Positions 25,517 to 33,782 of a DNA stretch of 40,916 bases are shown here, one piece after another (within the stretch, counting starts at the first letter, position 1; each line of letters opens with the position of its first letter). The stretch covers positions 1 through 40,916 of the forward strand of contig JAAYTZ010000127.1 in NCBI GenBank assembly GCA_012517965.1, written 5' to 3'. The DNA comes from Propionibacterium sp. Its GTDB lineage: Bacteria > Actinomycetota > Actinomycetes > Propionibacteriales > Propionibacteriaceae. The translations under genes and the position numbers were made by a program. Under the pieces are notes generated by a model. That model saw only the letters and a list, made by a program, of their open reading frames with translations, ran no database searches and was not told the origin of the DNA.

Positions 25517-26452
25517 TCAGTCGGCCCAGTCCCAGCGCACCCCGTACGCGAACTGCCGCTCCAGGTTGGTGAAGCGGCGCTCGACGACCCGCTGCGACAG
25601 CGGGTCCAGTTCGGTGATGCCCGAGTGCTGTTCGTGGATGAGCGGGGCGGGGACCCGGTCGATCAGCCACAGCCGCCGGGCCGCCCTCGGCTCCCCGAGG
25701 TCGACGCTCAGGTCCCAGGAGGACACCGAGACGATGGGGGCCATGATCGCGTACGGGGACAACCGGTCGCGGGCACCGAACTCATAGCGGCAGCCGAGGG
25801 TGCACTCCTGGCCCCACCGGACCACCCGGGGCAGCGTCAACGTCACCTGCCAGGTGAAGTCGTCCAGGCGGTGCATCCCCGTGACCCGGCAGCCGTCGAG
25901 GCCCGTCACGACGGGCTGGTCCCGGTCGCTGGCGGTCGCGGGGATCGACACCACCAGCTGGTGGGCGGTCTGCTCGCGCAGTGCGCGGAGAACCTGCCGG
26001 GTGGTCACCACGGGCGGCCCGCTCAGGTCGAAGTGGGAGGACGCCGACGTCGGCAGCCAGCCCCGCGGGTCGAAGGGGGACGCCGCCGCCTCGGCCCGCG
26101 CGAGGATGTTCGACGCGACGAGCAGTTCGGCCTGCCGCAGCCGTCGGGACAGCGTCCGGGCGTCGCGGTCGAGGACCTGGCCGGCCTTGGCCAGCCGGTC
26201 CTTCAGCAGCGGCGCGTCGCTGCTGATCCCGACCGCGACCAGGAACAGGAAGCGCAGGTCGCGGGGCAGGTTCGCGGAGGCGTCGATGAGCAGGGCCGCG
26301 AGTTGCTCCCGCAGGGTGGCGTCCGTCGCCTCGGGGGTGACCAGCAGGTGCTCGAGCAGCAGGGGGCCGACCCAGTCCCGGACCTCCGCGCGGCCCAGGC
26401 CGCGGCCGCGCTGGACGGCCTGCAGCTCCGCGGCCAGTTCCAGCGCACCCAT
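25517..26452 (-). CDS. Conserved actinobacterial hypothetical protein
   Basis: The protein has 311 residues, no signal peptide or membrane helix. The N-terminal half is helical with ALELAAELQAVQRGRGLGRAEVRDWVGPLL and LRFLFLVAVGISSDAPLLKDRLA, then RDARTLSRRLRQAEL, a layout that I associate with hypothetical regulators in other actinobacteria. The C-terminal half is beta-rich, ending in ERRFTNLERQFAYGVRWDWAD. No catalytic motif is recognised. Start at 26452 is supported by a minus-strand AACAAT box ending 6 nt upstream (26459-26464), implying a leaderless message. I cannot name a function. Confidence 0.65.
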   Translation of the reverse strand: MGALELAAELQAVQRGRGLGRAEVRDWVGPLLLEHLLVTPEATDATLREQLAALLIDASANLPRDLRFLFLVAVGISSDAPLLKDRLAKAGQVLDRDARTLSRRLRQAELLVASNILARAEAAASPFDPRGWLPTSASSHFDLSGPPVVTTRQVLRALREQTAHQLVVSIPATASDRDQPVVTGLDGCRVTGMHRLDDFTWQVTLTLPRVVRWGQECTLGCRYEFGARDRLSPYAIMAPIVSVSSWDLSVDLGEPRAARRLWLIDRVPAPLIHEQHSGITELDPLSQRVVERRFTNLERQFAYGVRWDWAD

Positions 26453-26565
26453 GGGGCCATTGTTCCGGGCGCGGTGGGTCCGCGGGGCCGGTCTCAGCGG
26501 GCCGGCCGGGGCGGCCGTCGCCGGTCGGGTTTGGGTCGGGCGGCTTCCCGACGGAGACTGGCGTC

Positions 26566-27639
26566 ATGGGGTGGAGGAGCAACGGCCCGGCGCGGCCCGC
26601 CGGCGGACGCCGCCCCGCGCTGCCGGTGCGGGCCGTGCGGGGGGTGGGGCGCGGTCTCGCGCGGGCGATCGCGGCCGGGGCCGCCCTCGTGGTCTTCTTC
26701 GGGGTGGTGTACGTCGTCGACGTGCTGGCCAGCGAACAGCTGCTGCCGACGGTCCCGCCGCGGGCCCTGATCGCCCACGGCTCCCAGCCGTGCGCGGAGG
26801 CGTCCCTGGCGCTGGTGACGGCGAGCGGGGCCGGTCGGCAGACCTCCTACGAGATGGGCGACCTGCTGGCGGACATCGCCCGCGACTACGACGCCTGCGT
26901 GGTCGTGCTCGACTACGGCACGGTGATGAACACCCGCGGCAACGTGGACGCCGTCCTGGCCGTCGCGCTGGCGGGACGCCCGGCCGCGGCCGCGCCCCTC
27001 CCGCTGGTCCTGCTCGGCAACAGCACCGGCGGCATCGAGGTGCAGCGGCAGGCGAACCTGCTGCACACCGGGCACGCCGACCGCGTGCGCGTCGTGGCGG
27101 TGGTGGCGGACAGCACCCCCGCCGGGGTCGCGGACCTCAAGCCGGCGTTCACCCAGGACCTGGCGCACAACTGCGGGGTGCCGCTGGGGCACTTCCTGGG
27201 TCAGAACATCGTGCGGCTCTGGCAGGCCTACGAGGAGGCCGCCCGGCGCAACGAGGACCTGCGGGACGCCGCGGTGCGGGAGCGCATCCAGCTCAACACG
27301 GAGAAGATGCAGGCCAAGCTGACCTTGTCCCAGCTGTGCCTGATCCGTGAGGGCTATCCGCGGGCGAACGCCGCGACGCCGGCCGCCGGCGTCCCGCACG
27401 TGTATGTGCGGCCCGCCGACGAGGACGCCGACGAGGTCGTCCGGGACGCGCAGGCCGCGGCCGAGATCGACCGCCTCCTGGGCGGGGGGCTGGAGATCGT
27501 GCAGGTGCCCGGCGGCATCCACGCGGCGGCCTACCTGCTGTGGCCCACCTACGAGCCCGTCTACCGAGCGATCGTGCACCGGGCGTGGGTGACGGCCCAC
27601 CCGCCGGCCGACACCCCGCTGCGGCAGCGCCCGCTGTAG
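26566..27639 (+). CDS. Membrane-anchored alpha/beta-hydrolase-like protein
   Basis: The protein has 357 residues. A basic N-terminus is followed by one membrane helix (about 35-56, IAAGAALVVFFGVVYVVDVL), so the bulk is probably extracytoplasmic. The hydrolase features are LPLVLLGNSTGGIEVQRQ, with a nucleophile-elbow-like G-N-S-T-G, and a late GGIHAAAYLLWPTYEP where a base His could sit. Cysteines in SQPCAEAS and NCGVPLG might form a disulfide. I do not recognise a specific family; esterase or surface-remodelling enzyme is conjecture. A GAGACT box ends 6 nt before the ATG, the leaderless pattern. It converges on the aldo/keto reductase with a 7-nt gap. Confidence 0.65.
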   Translation: MGWRSNGPARPAGGRRPALPVRAVRGVGRGLARAIAAGAALVVFFGVVYVVDVLASEQLLPTVPPRALIAHGSQPCAEASLALVTASGAGRQTSYEMGDLLADIARDYDACVVVLDYGTVMNTRGNVDAVLAVALAGRPAAAAPLPLVLLGNSTGGIEVQRQANLLHTGHADRVRVVAVVADSTPAGVADLKPAFTQDLAHNCGVPLGHFLGQNIVRLWQAYEEAARRNEDLRDAAVRERIQLNTEKMQAKLTLSQLCLIREGYPRANAATPAAGVPHVYVRPADEDADEVVRDAQAAAEIDRLLGGGLEIVQVPGGIHAAAYLLWPTYEPVYRAIVHRAWVTAHPPADTPLRQRPL

Positions 27640-27646
27640 TCGGCCG

Positions 27647-28639
27647 TTAGGGGCGGCTCGGGCCGGTGCCCGCGCCGATCCGGCGCAGGCCGGCCTCCAG
27701 TTCGCGGAGCGTCTGGCCGTCCAGGCGCAGCGTGCCGGCGTCCAGCCACCCGTCGACCTGCTCGGGACGCCGCGCCCCGACGATCGCGCCGGTGACGGCA
27801 GGGAAGGCCAGCGTCCAGGCGATGGCGACGACGCCGGGGGTCGTGCCCAGGCGGCCGGCGACCGACCGCAGCACCTCGACGAGGGCCAGGTTGGCGTCCA
27901 GGTTGGTGGTGAACTCCGGGTTGCGGCGGCGCCAGTCGTCCTCGGGCAGGGCCTCGACGCGCGCCCGGTCGAACGCCCCGGTCAGCAGCCCGGACTGCAT
28001 CGGGCTGTACACGATCACCCCGGTGTCGTGCGCGGCGCACCACGGCAGAACCGTCGCGGCGGCGTCCCGCCTGATCAGGGAGAACGGAGGCTGCAGGGTG
28101 TCGACGTGGCCGATCGCCTCGGCGCGCCCCAGCTGTTCGGCGTCGTGGTTGGACAGCCCGATCACCCGCAGCTTGCCGGCGGCCTTGGCGTCGACGAGCA
28201 CCTGCCAGTACTCCTCCAGCGGCACGTCGTCGGCCGGCCAGTGCATCTGCATCAGGTCGATCCGCTCGACGCCCAGGCGGCGCAGCGAGTCGTCGATGCC
28301 CTTCCGGAGGGCGTCGGGACGACCGACGCGCCGGTTGGGCTTCAGCGGATCGGTCGGGTCGGGCTCCAGGCCGCACTTGGTGAACACGTAGGGCCGGTCC
28401 GCCTCCGGGATGCCGGCCAGCGCGCGGGCCACGACCTCCTCGGAGTGGCCCAGCCCGTAGATGGCGGCCGTGTCGATCCAGTTGACGCCGGAGTCGACGG
28501 CGTGCCGGATGGCGGCGATCGACTCGCCGTCGTCCTGCGGGCCCCAGGCGAACGCCCAGCCCGCCCCGCCGATCGCCCAGGCGCCGTAGCCCACGGGGGT
28601 GATGTGCAGGTCGGTGGTGCCCAGCCGGCGCAGTTCCAT
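27647..28639 (-). CDS. Aldo/keto reductase
   Basis: The protein has 330 residues, typical of the AKR superfamily. It carries MELRRLGTTDLHITPVGYGAWAIGG, DTAAIYGLGHSEE with the catalytic Asp-Tyr, the catalytic Lys in VFTKCG, and His in IDLMQMHWP. NAD(P)H-dependent reduction of an aldehyde, ketone or sugar is expected; the sequence style is that of the general YajO/YghZ-like group. The start at 28639 is preferred over 28672 because GAGAGGACGAG precedes it and the family begins here. The 114-bp upstream gap holds no other gene. Confidence 0.9.
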   Translation of the reverse strand: MELRRLGTTDLHITPVGYGAWAIGGAGWAFAWGPQDDGESIAAIRHAVDSGVNWIDTAAIYGLGHSEEVVARALAGIPEADRPYVFTKCGLEPDPTDPLKPNRRVGRPDALRKGIDDSLRRLGVERIDLMQMHWPADDVPLEEYWQVLVDAKAAGKLRVIGLSNHDAEQLGRAEAIGHVDTLQPPFSLIRRDAAATVLPWCAAHDTGVIVYSPMQSGLLTGAFDRARVEALPEDDWRRRNPEFTTNLDANLALVEVLRSVAGRLGTTPGVVAIAWTLAFPAVTGAIVGARRPEQVDGWLDAGTLRLDGQTLRELEAGLRRIGAGTGPSRP

Positions 28640-28753
28640 GGTCTCGTCCTCTCGTCGGGTGCTCGCGGCCATGGTAGGCGGCGCCGCCGCCGCTCCCGGC
28701 CGGGGTCCGTGACCGCCGGTTCTGCGACCGGCTCGCCGCGGGGAGCCGGGGGT

Positions 28754-29905
28754 TCAGTACCGCGTCAGCGTGGGGTCCACCTCGTCGATCCAGGCCAGGA
28801 CGCCGCCGGTCAGCGTCCGCACCCGGCGGTGTCCGGACGCCGCGAGGGCGGCCGCCGCCCGCTCGGCGCGGGGGCCGGTCTTGCAGTGGACGACCACGTC
28901 GGCGTCCGGCGGGTACGCCGGCGGGGACGCCAGGAAGTCGGCCAGCGGGACGTGCACGGTCCCCGGGATCGCGACCAGGGCGACCTCGCCCGGCTCGCGC
29001 ACGTCGACGACGATCGGCGGCGCGGCCGAGGCGAGCTCCGCGGCCAGCGCGCGCGGCGTCACCGCGCCCACCGGGGCGCCGGGCGCGGGGCAGGACGCCG
29101 CGTCGTCGGCTGCGGGGGGCTCCGGGGGGGCGGGCTCCACCCGGGGCCGGAGCGGGATCTCGACCTGGCGGCCCTCGAGCACGTCGAGGAACGCGACGCG
29201 GCCCAGCAGCGGTTCGCCGACGCCGCAGATCAGCTTGATCGCCTCGGTGGCCATCAGCGACCCGACCTGCCCCACCAGGGCGCCCAGGACGCCCGCGTCC
29301 CCGCAACTCGGCACGGTCGCCGGGTCGGGGGCGACCGGGAACAGGTCGCGCAGGTCGACGCCCACGGCACCGGCGGGCGGGCGCTTCCAGAACACCGACA
29401 CCTGGGCCTGGGTGCGGTACACGGACGCCCACACGTACGGCAGCCCGAGTTCGGCGCAGGTGTCGTTGACGAGGTAGCGGGTGGGGAAGTTGTCGGTGCC
29501 GTCGAGCACCAGGTCGTGGCCGCGGAACACCGCGGCGGCGTTGGCCCGGGTCAGCCGGAGCGGGCGCTCGACGACCTCGATCGCGGGGTTGAGCGCCCGG
29601 AGGCGGGCGGCCGCGCTCGCCGCCTTCGGGGTACCGACCGCGGCGTCGTCGTGGATCACCTGCCGCTGCAGGTTGGTGAGGTCGACGGCGTCGTCGTCGA
29701 CGATCGTGAGGTGGCCCACGCCGGCGGCCGCCAGGTAGAGCAGGGCCGGCGAGCCGAGGCCGCCCGCGCCCACCACGCAGACCCGGGCCGCCAGGAGCCG
29801 GCGTTGCCCGGCGTCCCCGAGCGCGGGGATCAGCAGGTGGCGGGCGTACCGCCGGCGCTGGTCCCGGTCGAGCGGGGGGCCTGGTTCGACGAGCGGAGGG
29901 AGCAT
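28754..29905 (-). CDS. moeZ: MoeZ-type adenylyltransferase/sulfurtransferase (MoeB-ThiF plus rhodanese)
   Basis: The protein has 383 residues. Residues 12-260 form an E1-like adenylation domain with the nucleotide loop VVGAGGLGSP (46-51) and motifs DLTNLQRQVIHDDAAVG and LDGTDNFPTRYLVND. Residues about 285-383 form a rhodanese domain with active Cys341 in VVHCKTGPRAERA. Such fusions adenylate the C-terminal glycine of a ThiS/MoaD-type carrier and load it with sulfur for molybdopterin, thiamine or cysteine biosynthesis. The paired CxxC zinc motifs of E. coli MoeB are not visible. Start at 29905 is set by a TAGGCT box 7 nt upstream; no carrier gene is adjacent. Confidence 0.9.
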   Translation of the reverse strand: MLPPLVEPGPPLDRDQRRRYARHLLIPALGDAGQRRLLAARVCVVGAGGLGSPALLYLAAAGVGHLTIVDDDAVDLTNLQRQVIHDDAAVGTPKAASAAARLRALNPAIEVVERPLRLTRANAAAVFRGHDLVLDGTDNFPTRYLVNDTCAELGLPYVWASVYRTQAQVSVFWKRPPAGAVGVDLRDLFPVAPDPATVPSCGDAGVLGALVGQVGSLMATEAIKLICGVGEPLLGRVAFLDVLEGRQVEIPLRPRVEPAPPEPPAADDAASCPAPGAPVGAVTPRALAAELASAAPPIVVDVREPGEVALVAIPGTVHVPLADFLASPPAYPPDADVVVHCKTGPRAERAAAALAASGHRRVRTLTGGVLAWIDEVDPTLTRY

Positions 29906-29912
29906 GCGGCGC

Positions 29913-29918
29913 AGCCTA
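29913..29918 (-). promoter_or_regulatory. -10 box (TAGGCT) of leaderless moeZ
   Basis: Minus-strand TAGGCT ends 7 nt before the start at 29905 and argues against the longer frame beginning at 29938. Confidence 0.5.
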
Positions 29919-29947
29919 GCCGCCGCCGCCGGCCCCATCGGCGGCCC

Positions 29948-31003
29948 TCACCCGCCCACGGCCCGGGCGATCGTGCGGGCCGTGTCGTCCCACGGGCGGA
30001 GCTCGGCGCGGCGGAGCACCGCCCGCGCCCGCCAGGCCGCCCGCAGCCCCGGGTCGTCCAGCCAGCGCGCCAGGGCGGCGCGCCAGGCCTCCGGGTCGTC
30101 CGGGTCGAGGGCCGCCCCGGCGGGCGGGGTCGAGCCCGCGGGGCCGACGAGGGCCTCCACGGCGCCGGTCCCCGCCCCGACCAGGCAGGGGACGCCGCGG
30201 GCGAGCGCCTCGCTCACCACCATGCCGTAGGTCTCGGCCAGCGAGGGCAGCAGGAGGAGGTCGGCCGCGGCCCAGAGGGCGTCCAGGGCCGCGTCCCGCA
30301 GCACGCCGGCGAACCGCACCCGGCCGCCCAGCCCGGCCGCGGCGACCCGGTGGCGCAGCGCCGGCAGCGTCGACGCCCGCGCAGGTTCGCCGCCGGCGAG
30401 CGTGAGCCGCCACGGCCGGTCGGTCAGGGCCGCCAGCGCGGCGAGGGCGAGCGCGTGGTTCTTGCCGGGGGTGAAGGCGCCGACCATGACCAGCAGCGGC
30501 GGATCGCTGCCGTCCGCGAGCGGGGCGGGGTCCTGGCCGGGCCGGGCGACCACGGGCGCCTCGGACAGGGCGAACCGGGCCGCCAGGTCCCGGGCCGCGA
30601 ACGCGCTGGGGACCAGCACCCGCCCGGCGACGGCGAGGGCGTCCTGCTCGGCGGCGTGCAGGCGGGCGCGGGCGGCGTCCGGCAGGCCGGGCTCGGCGTC
30701 CAGCGGCAGGTGGACGAGCAGGGCGAGGGCGAGGCCGGCGCGGGCGTCCGCCAACTCGGCGGGGCAGCAACCGCCCACGAGCCCGTCGAGGATCACCCGG
30801 TCGCCGTCCGGCCCGACCCGGCAGGAGCGCAGGGCGGCGGCCAGGCGGGCGCGCGCGGCGGCGTCCGGCTCGGGCCACGGCCCCGGCAGCGGGACGTCGC
30901 GGCACGCCATGCCCAGCCGGCGCCAGGCCGCCAGCACCCGCTCGTCGTACAGGGTGCCGCCGCTGGGGACGAGCCCCGGAGCGGGTCGCACCAGGACCAG
31001 CAC
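29948..31003 (-). CDS. GT4-family glycosyltransferase
   Basis: The protein has 351 residues and two Rossmann-like domains. The C-terminal part has the GT-B motifs LVMVGAFTPGKNHALAL, WRLTLAGG, LWAAADLLLLPSLAETYGMVVSEALARGVPCLVGAG with the E-x7-E pair that binds the nucleotide sugar. It transfers a sugar from an NDP-sugar to an unknown acceptor. The GTG start at 31003 lies 3 nt after the stop of the PTPS-like gene, so it is the last gene of a three-gene operon with a BchC-like dehydrogenase and a PTPS-like protein. The context suggests a small-molecule product rather than cell-wall polymer. Confidence 0.87.
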   Translation of the reverse strand: MLVLVRPAPGLVPSGGTLYDERVLAAWRRLGMACRDVPLPGPWPEPDAAARARLAAALRSCRVGPDGDRVILDGLVGGCCPAELADARAGLALALLVHLPLDAEPGLPDAARARLHAAEQDALAVAGRVLVPSAFAARDLAARFALSEAPVVARPGQDPAPLADGSDPPLLVMVGAFTPGKNHALALAALAALTDRPWRLTLAGGEPARASTLPALRHRVAAAGLGGRVRFAGVLRDAALDALWAAADLLLLPSLAETYGMVVSEALARGVPCLVGAGTGAVEALVGPAGSTPPAGAALDPDDPEAWRAALARWLDDPGLRAAWRARAVLRRAELRPWDDTARTIARAVGG

Positions 31004-31006
31004 CGG

Positions 31007-31390
31007 TCAGCGGCCGGCCAGGGCGAGCGTGTAGGACGCCCACGCGTCCGGGTGCTCGCGGAGGGTGACTTCGACGGCGGTGACGTTCGCGGGGGCGTCC
31101 GGGGCCAGCCGCTCGGCGACCCACCGGCAGAGGACCTCGGTGGTGGTGACGACCCCGGCGAACTCGGGCAGCTCGTCCAGGTTTGCGTAGTCGAGCGGGG
31201 CGAGCACCTCCTTCAGCCGGGCGGTCGCCGCCCCGATGTCGGTCACCACGTGGTGGTCGTCGAGCCGCTCGGCCACCCAGGTGGCCTCCACGACGTAGGT
31301 GACGCCGTGCAGGCGCTGGGCGGGGCCGAAGGCGGGGTCGGCGATGCTGTGCGCGCACAGCACGTGGTCGCGGACGGTCAGTCGGTACAC
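31007..31390 (-). CDS. 6-pyruvoyl-tetrahydropterin synthase/QueD-like protein with altered active site
   Basis: The protein has 127 residues, the PTPS/QueD size. The fold is recognisable from CAHSIADPAFGPAQRLHGVTYVVEATW, VVTDIGAATARLKEVLAPLDYANLDELP, TTTEVLCRWVAERL and VEVTLREHP. In functional enzymes zinc is held by His of FSAAH and both His of HGHNY, with catalytic Cys and an Asp-His pair. Here HGH is H28-G-V30, the Asp-His pair reads Asp-Tyr (LDYANL), and no Cys lies before the zinc motif. The TTE and LRE substrate-binding motifs remain. The reaction is likely changed. GTG at 31390 overlaps the dehydrogenase by 13 nt. Confidence 0.8.
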   Translation of the reverse strand: MYRLTVRDHVLCAHSIADPAFGPAQRLHGVTYVVEATWVAERLDDHHVVTDIGAATARLKEVLAPLDYANLDELPEFAGVVTTTEVLCRWVAERLAPDAPANVTAVEVTLREHPDAWASYTLALAGR

Positions 31391-32421
31391 GGGGCGTTCT
31401 CCTTCTCGGCGGGATAGCGGACGACGTGGCACAGGCCCAGGTCCTCGCCGCGGGCCAGGGCGGCCATCGTCGCGGGCAGGTCGTCGAAGGCCGACGACCG
31501 CTCGACGAACCCGTCGAAGCGAGGGTCGGTCAGCAACTCGAGGGCGAGCCGGCGCCGGTCCGCCGGGGTGCGCCGCACCCGGCGGGAGGGGCTCACCATG
31601 CCGACCTGGCTGGAGACGATCCGCAGCCGGTGGGAGTGGAAGAAGGAGCCCAGGTCGACCCGCGGCCGCCGGTCGCCGTGCCAGGACAACTCGACCAGCG
31701 TCCCCTCGATGTCGAGCACTCCCAGCGCCGTGTTGAGGGCGTCCTCGTGGGCGGCGCAGTCGAAGACCAGATCGAAGGACGCCCCGGGCTCCGGTTCCGC
31801 GGCGGCCGCGACGCCGGCCGCGCGGACCCGGGCGCGCCGGGCGGCGTCCGGCTCGAAGACGGTGAGCCGCTCGAGCGGCAGGCGGGACAGCAGCAGGGCG
31901 GTGGTGGCCCCGATCAGCCCGGCGCCCATGACGGCCACCCGGTCGCCGACCAGCGGCCCACCGTCCCACAGCCCGTTCAGGGCCGTCTCGGCGGCGCCGG
32001 TGAGCAGCGCGCGGTCGGTCGGGACGGCGTCCGGGACGGGGGTCACGGCGTCCGCGGGCACGACGAAGAGGTCCTGGTGGGGGTGCAGCACGAAGACGCG
32101 CCGGCCGCGGAGGGCGTCCGGGCCCTCCAGCACGCGGCCGACCGCCAGGTAGCCGTACTTGACCGGGAACGGAAAGTCGCCCTCCTGGAACGGGGCGCGC
32201 ATCTCGTCGGCGACCGCGTCGGGGACGCGTCCGCTCGTCACCAGGCGTTCGGTGCCGGCGCTGATGCCGCTGACGAGCGTCCGGACGAGGCACTCCCCGG
32301 GACCGAGCAGGGGCACCTCGGCGGCGCGTAGCTCGCCCCGGCCGGGGCCCAGGCACCAGTAGGCACGGGCCCGGCGCTCGGCCGGGCCCCCGGTCGGGCG
32401 CTCGTGGCGGGCTGGGGTCAT
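31378..32421 (-). CDS. BchC-like medium-chain dehydrogenase
   Basis: The protein has 347 residues. The N-terminal GroES-like domain has LVSGISAGTERLVTSGRVP, as in BchC-like and related MDR enzymes, and FPVKYGYLAVGRVLEG. The Rossmann domain has VAVMGAGLIGATTALLLSRLP and FDCAAHEDALNTALGVLDIEGTLVELSW. Typical structural-zinc cysteines are absent. It probably oxidises a hydroxyl group using NAD(P). It is the first gene of the operon with the PTPS-like protein and the glycosyltransferase. Start at 32421 is set by a minus-strand TAGGCT box 6 nt upstream. Confidence 0.83.
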   Translation of the reverse strand: MTPARHERPTGGPAERRARAYWCLGPGRGELRAAEVPLLGPGECLVRTLVSGISAGTERLVTSGRVPDAVADEMRAPFQEGDFPFPVKYGYLAVGRVLEGPDALRGRRVFVLHPHQDLFVVPADAVTPVPDAVPTDRALLTGAAETALNGLWDGGPLVGDRVAVMGAGLIGATTALLLSRLPLERLTVFEPDAARRARVRAAGVAAAAEPEPGASFDLVFDCAAHEDALNTALGVLDIEGTLVELSWHGDRRPRVDLGSFFHSHRLRIVSSQVGMVSPSRRVRRTPADRRRLALELLTDPRFDGFVERSSAFDDLPATMAALARGEDLGLCHVVRYPAEKENAPCTD

Positions 32422-32427
32422 CGTGCG

Positions 32428-32433
32428 AGCCTA
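32428..32433 (-). promoter_or_regulatory. -10 box (TAGGCT) of the dehydrogenase-PTPS-GT operon
   Basis: Minus-strand TAGGCT ends 6 nt before the start at 32421; the operon is probably leaderless. Confidence 0.5.
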
Positions 32434-32461
32434 ACCCGTGCCCGGCGACGGCGGCTCCGGG

Positions 32462-32490
32462 GTGACCCCTCTGGCGTGGGCTGGTAGGCT
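32462..32490 (+). promoter_or_regulatory. Candidate promoter of the cold-shock gene
   Basis: GTGACC (32462-32467) and TAGGCT (32485-32490) are 17 bp apart, a good actinobacterial -35/-10 pair. Transcription would begin near 32497 and give a leader of about 143 nt before the cold-shock start. Confidence 0.45.
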
Positions 32491-32496
32491 CGTGCC

Positions 32497-32639
32497 GTTG
32501 TTGTTTTGATTTCGTGTACTGGTTTGGCTTGCGTACCGGGTCCGCCCGGGGCGATGTCGTACGGGAAGCGTTTCAGCAGTCAGCATCATCGCGCGCCGCG
32601 AAAGTCGCGGCCGCACCGCTTCTCGAAAGGAAGTTCATC
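32497..32639 (+). promoter_or_regulatory. Long structured 5' leader of the cold-shock mRNA
   Basis: The leader is locally T/G-rich (32498-32530) and then contains a small CCGCGA/TCGCGG hairpin at 32596-32610 before the ribosome site AAGGAAG. Long leaders that change fold with temperature are known for cspA-type mRNAs, and this length fits. Specific thermosensing is inferred, not shown. Confidence 0.5.
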
Positions 32640-32843
32640 ATGGCCACCGGTACCGTCAAGTGGTTCAACGCCGACAAGGGCTTCGGCTTCATCGCCCCCG
32701 AGGACGGCTCCGCCGACGTCTTCGCCCACTTCTCCGCGATCTCGGGCAGCGGCTACCGCTCGCTGAACGAGGGCGACCGCGTCTCCTACGACGTCGTCCA
32801 GGGCGCCAAGGGCATGCAGGCGGCGAACATCAAGGTCCTCTGA
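32640..32843 (+). CDS. Cold shock protein (CspA family)
   Basis: The protein has 67 residues and is a single cold-shock OB-fold domain. RNP1 is KGFGFIAP and RNP2 is VFAHFSAI; the N-terminus [15 protein letters not shown] is nearly invariant in the family. It binds single-stranded RNA/DNA and acts as an RNA chaperone. ATG at 32640 is preceded by AAGGAAG. It has its own promoter, long leader and downstream terminator, so it is monocistronic. The A/T-richer codon context around the leader is usual for this gene class. Confidence 0.97.
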   Translation: MATGTVKWFNADKGFGFIAPEDGSADVFAHFSAISGSGYRSLNEGDRVSYDVVQGAKGMQAANIKVL

Positions 32844-32949
32844 CCCTCACCCAGCCGGCCCGACCGAAGGGAAACAGTTCACTCTCTTAACGGTCCGCAC
32901 GGTAGGCCGATCCAGGTCAGGCCCCCTACGGTTGTCGGTGGGGGGATGC

Positions 32950-32984
32950 GGGGGCGAATCCAACGGATTCGCCCCCCACCTTTT
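32950..32984 (+). terminator. Rho-independent terminator after the cold-shock gene
   Basis: GGGGGCGAATCC pairs perfectly with GGATTCGCCCCC around AAC and is followed by CCACCTTTT. It is the only hairpin in the window with a T-run and lies 107 nt after the cold-shock stop. The intervening 32844-32949 looks like a 3' UTR; a second weak C/G hairpin is present, but no gene. Confidence 0.85.
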
Positions 32985-33000
32985 AAGGCAGAATGGGAGG

Positions 33001-33782
33001 ATGGTCCCCCGCCCCGCCCCCACACCCGAGACCCGCTGGCCCTGAAGTTCCTGGAGGCCGGCGTGCGCCTCATGGACGCGCTCGTGGCCCCGTCGCCGAG
33101 GGCCGAGCTGCCGCCCCGCCTGAAGGCGTTGCACTTCCCCGCCCCGCTCGAGTGGATCCGGATCGAGGACGTGATCCGCGAGGCCCGGGCCGAGGAGCCC
33201 TCGCTGAGCGCCAAGGCGTTCTGGAACCGCTGGGCCGACAAGGACTCGTTCGTCGTCGACCTCGTCACGTACGCCCTCGACACCAGTGCCATGGGGGGGA
33301 CGATCGCTCCGCACACGCACCGGCTCCGGGACGATCTCTCGGCCGACCGACCCTCGGTCGCCATCCGAATCTTGACCCGCTCCGTGATGCTCGAGTTGCT
33401 GGCGCAGCCGCAGGCGTTCCTGCTCGGGCACCTGGCGGCGGTCGTCCACCACGCGCCCAGCCTGCAGGAGGCGCTGGCCCGCGGGGTGGACGCCGACGCC
33501 CGCACCTGGGAGCAGTTCTACGACGCGACGCTCGCCGCCGCGGGGCTCCGCTGGCGGCCGGGCTGGGACGCCGCCCGGGCCCAGGTGGTCCTGGGGGCGC
33601 TGATCGACGGCCTGCTGGTTCGCTCCCGCGTGCAGCTGCCGGACGCCGACCGGCCCGCCTGGGACCCGGCGGACCTGCTCGCCGACGCGACCATCGCGAT
33701 CTTCGCCGGGATGGTCGACGTGGACCGTGCCGGCCGCTCCCCGGCCGAGGTGCTGGACGCCGCGGCGGCCGGCGACGGCTAG
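33001..33782 (+). CDS. TetR-like transcriptional regulator with probable 5' frameshift
   Basis: The body is in frame from at least 33063 (GTG, preceded by GGAGG) to 33782, 239 residues. Helix 1 of the DNA-binding domain (LALKFLEAGVRLMDALV), the HTH SLSAKAFWNRWADKDSF in the TetR recognition-helix position, and a helical ligand domain are visible. The best start by promoter pattern is ATG 33001, 6 nt after a CAGAAT box, but that frame stops after 14 codons. Restoring one C in the C-run just after it would yield MVPPPRPHTRDPLALKFLEAG and join the frames. So either a sequencing indel or a disrupted 5' end is likely. Its stop overlaps the convergent sortase stop in CTAG. Confidence 0.68.

Noticed and set aside
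28028-31417. A 1129-codon open frame on the plus strand
   Set aside because: It is antisense to four well-supported minus-strand genes (aldo/keto reductase, moeZ, glycosyltransferase, PTPS-like) and has no recognisable protein motif.
32844-32949. Small RNA or tRNA gene between the cold-shock stop and the terminator
   Set aside because: I could not fold a tRNA cloverleaf or find a separate promoter. It is most simply the 3' UTR of the cold-shock message.
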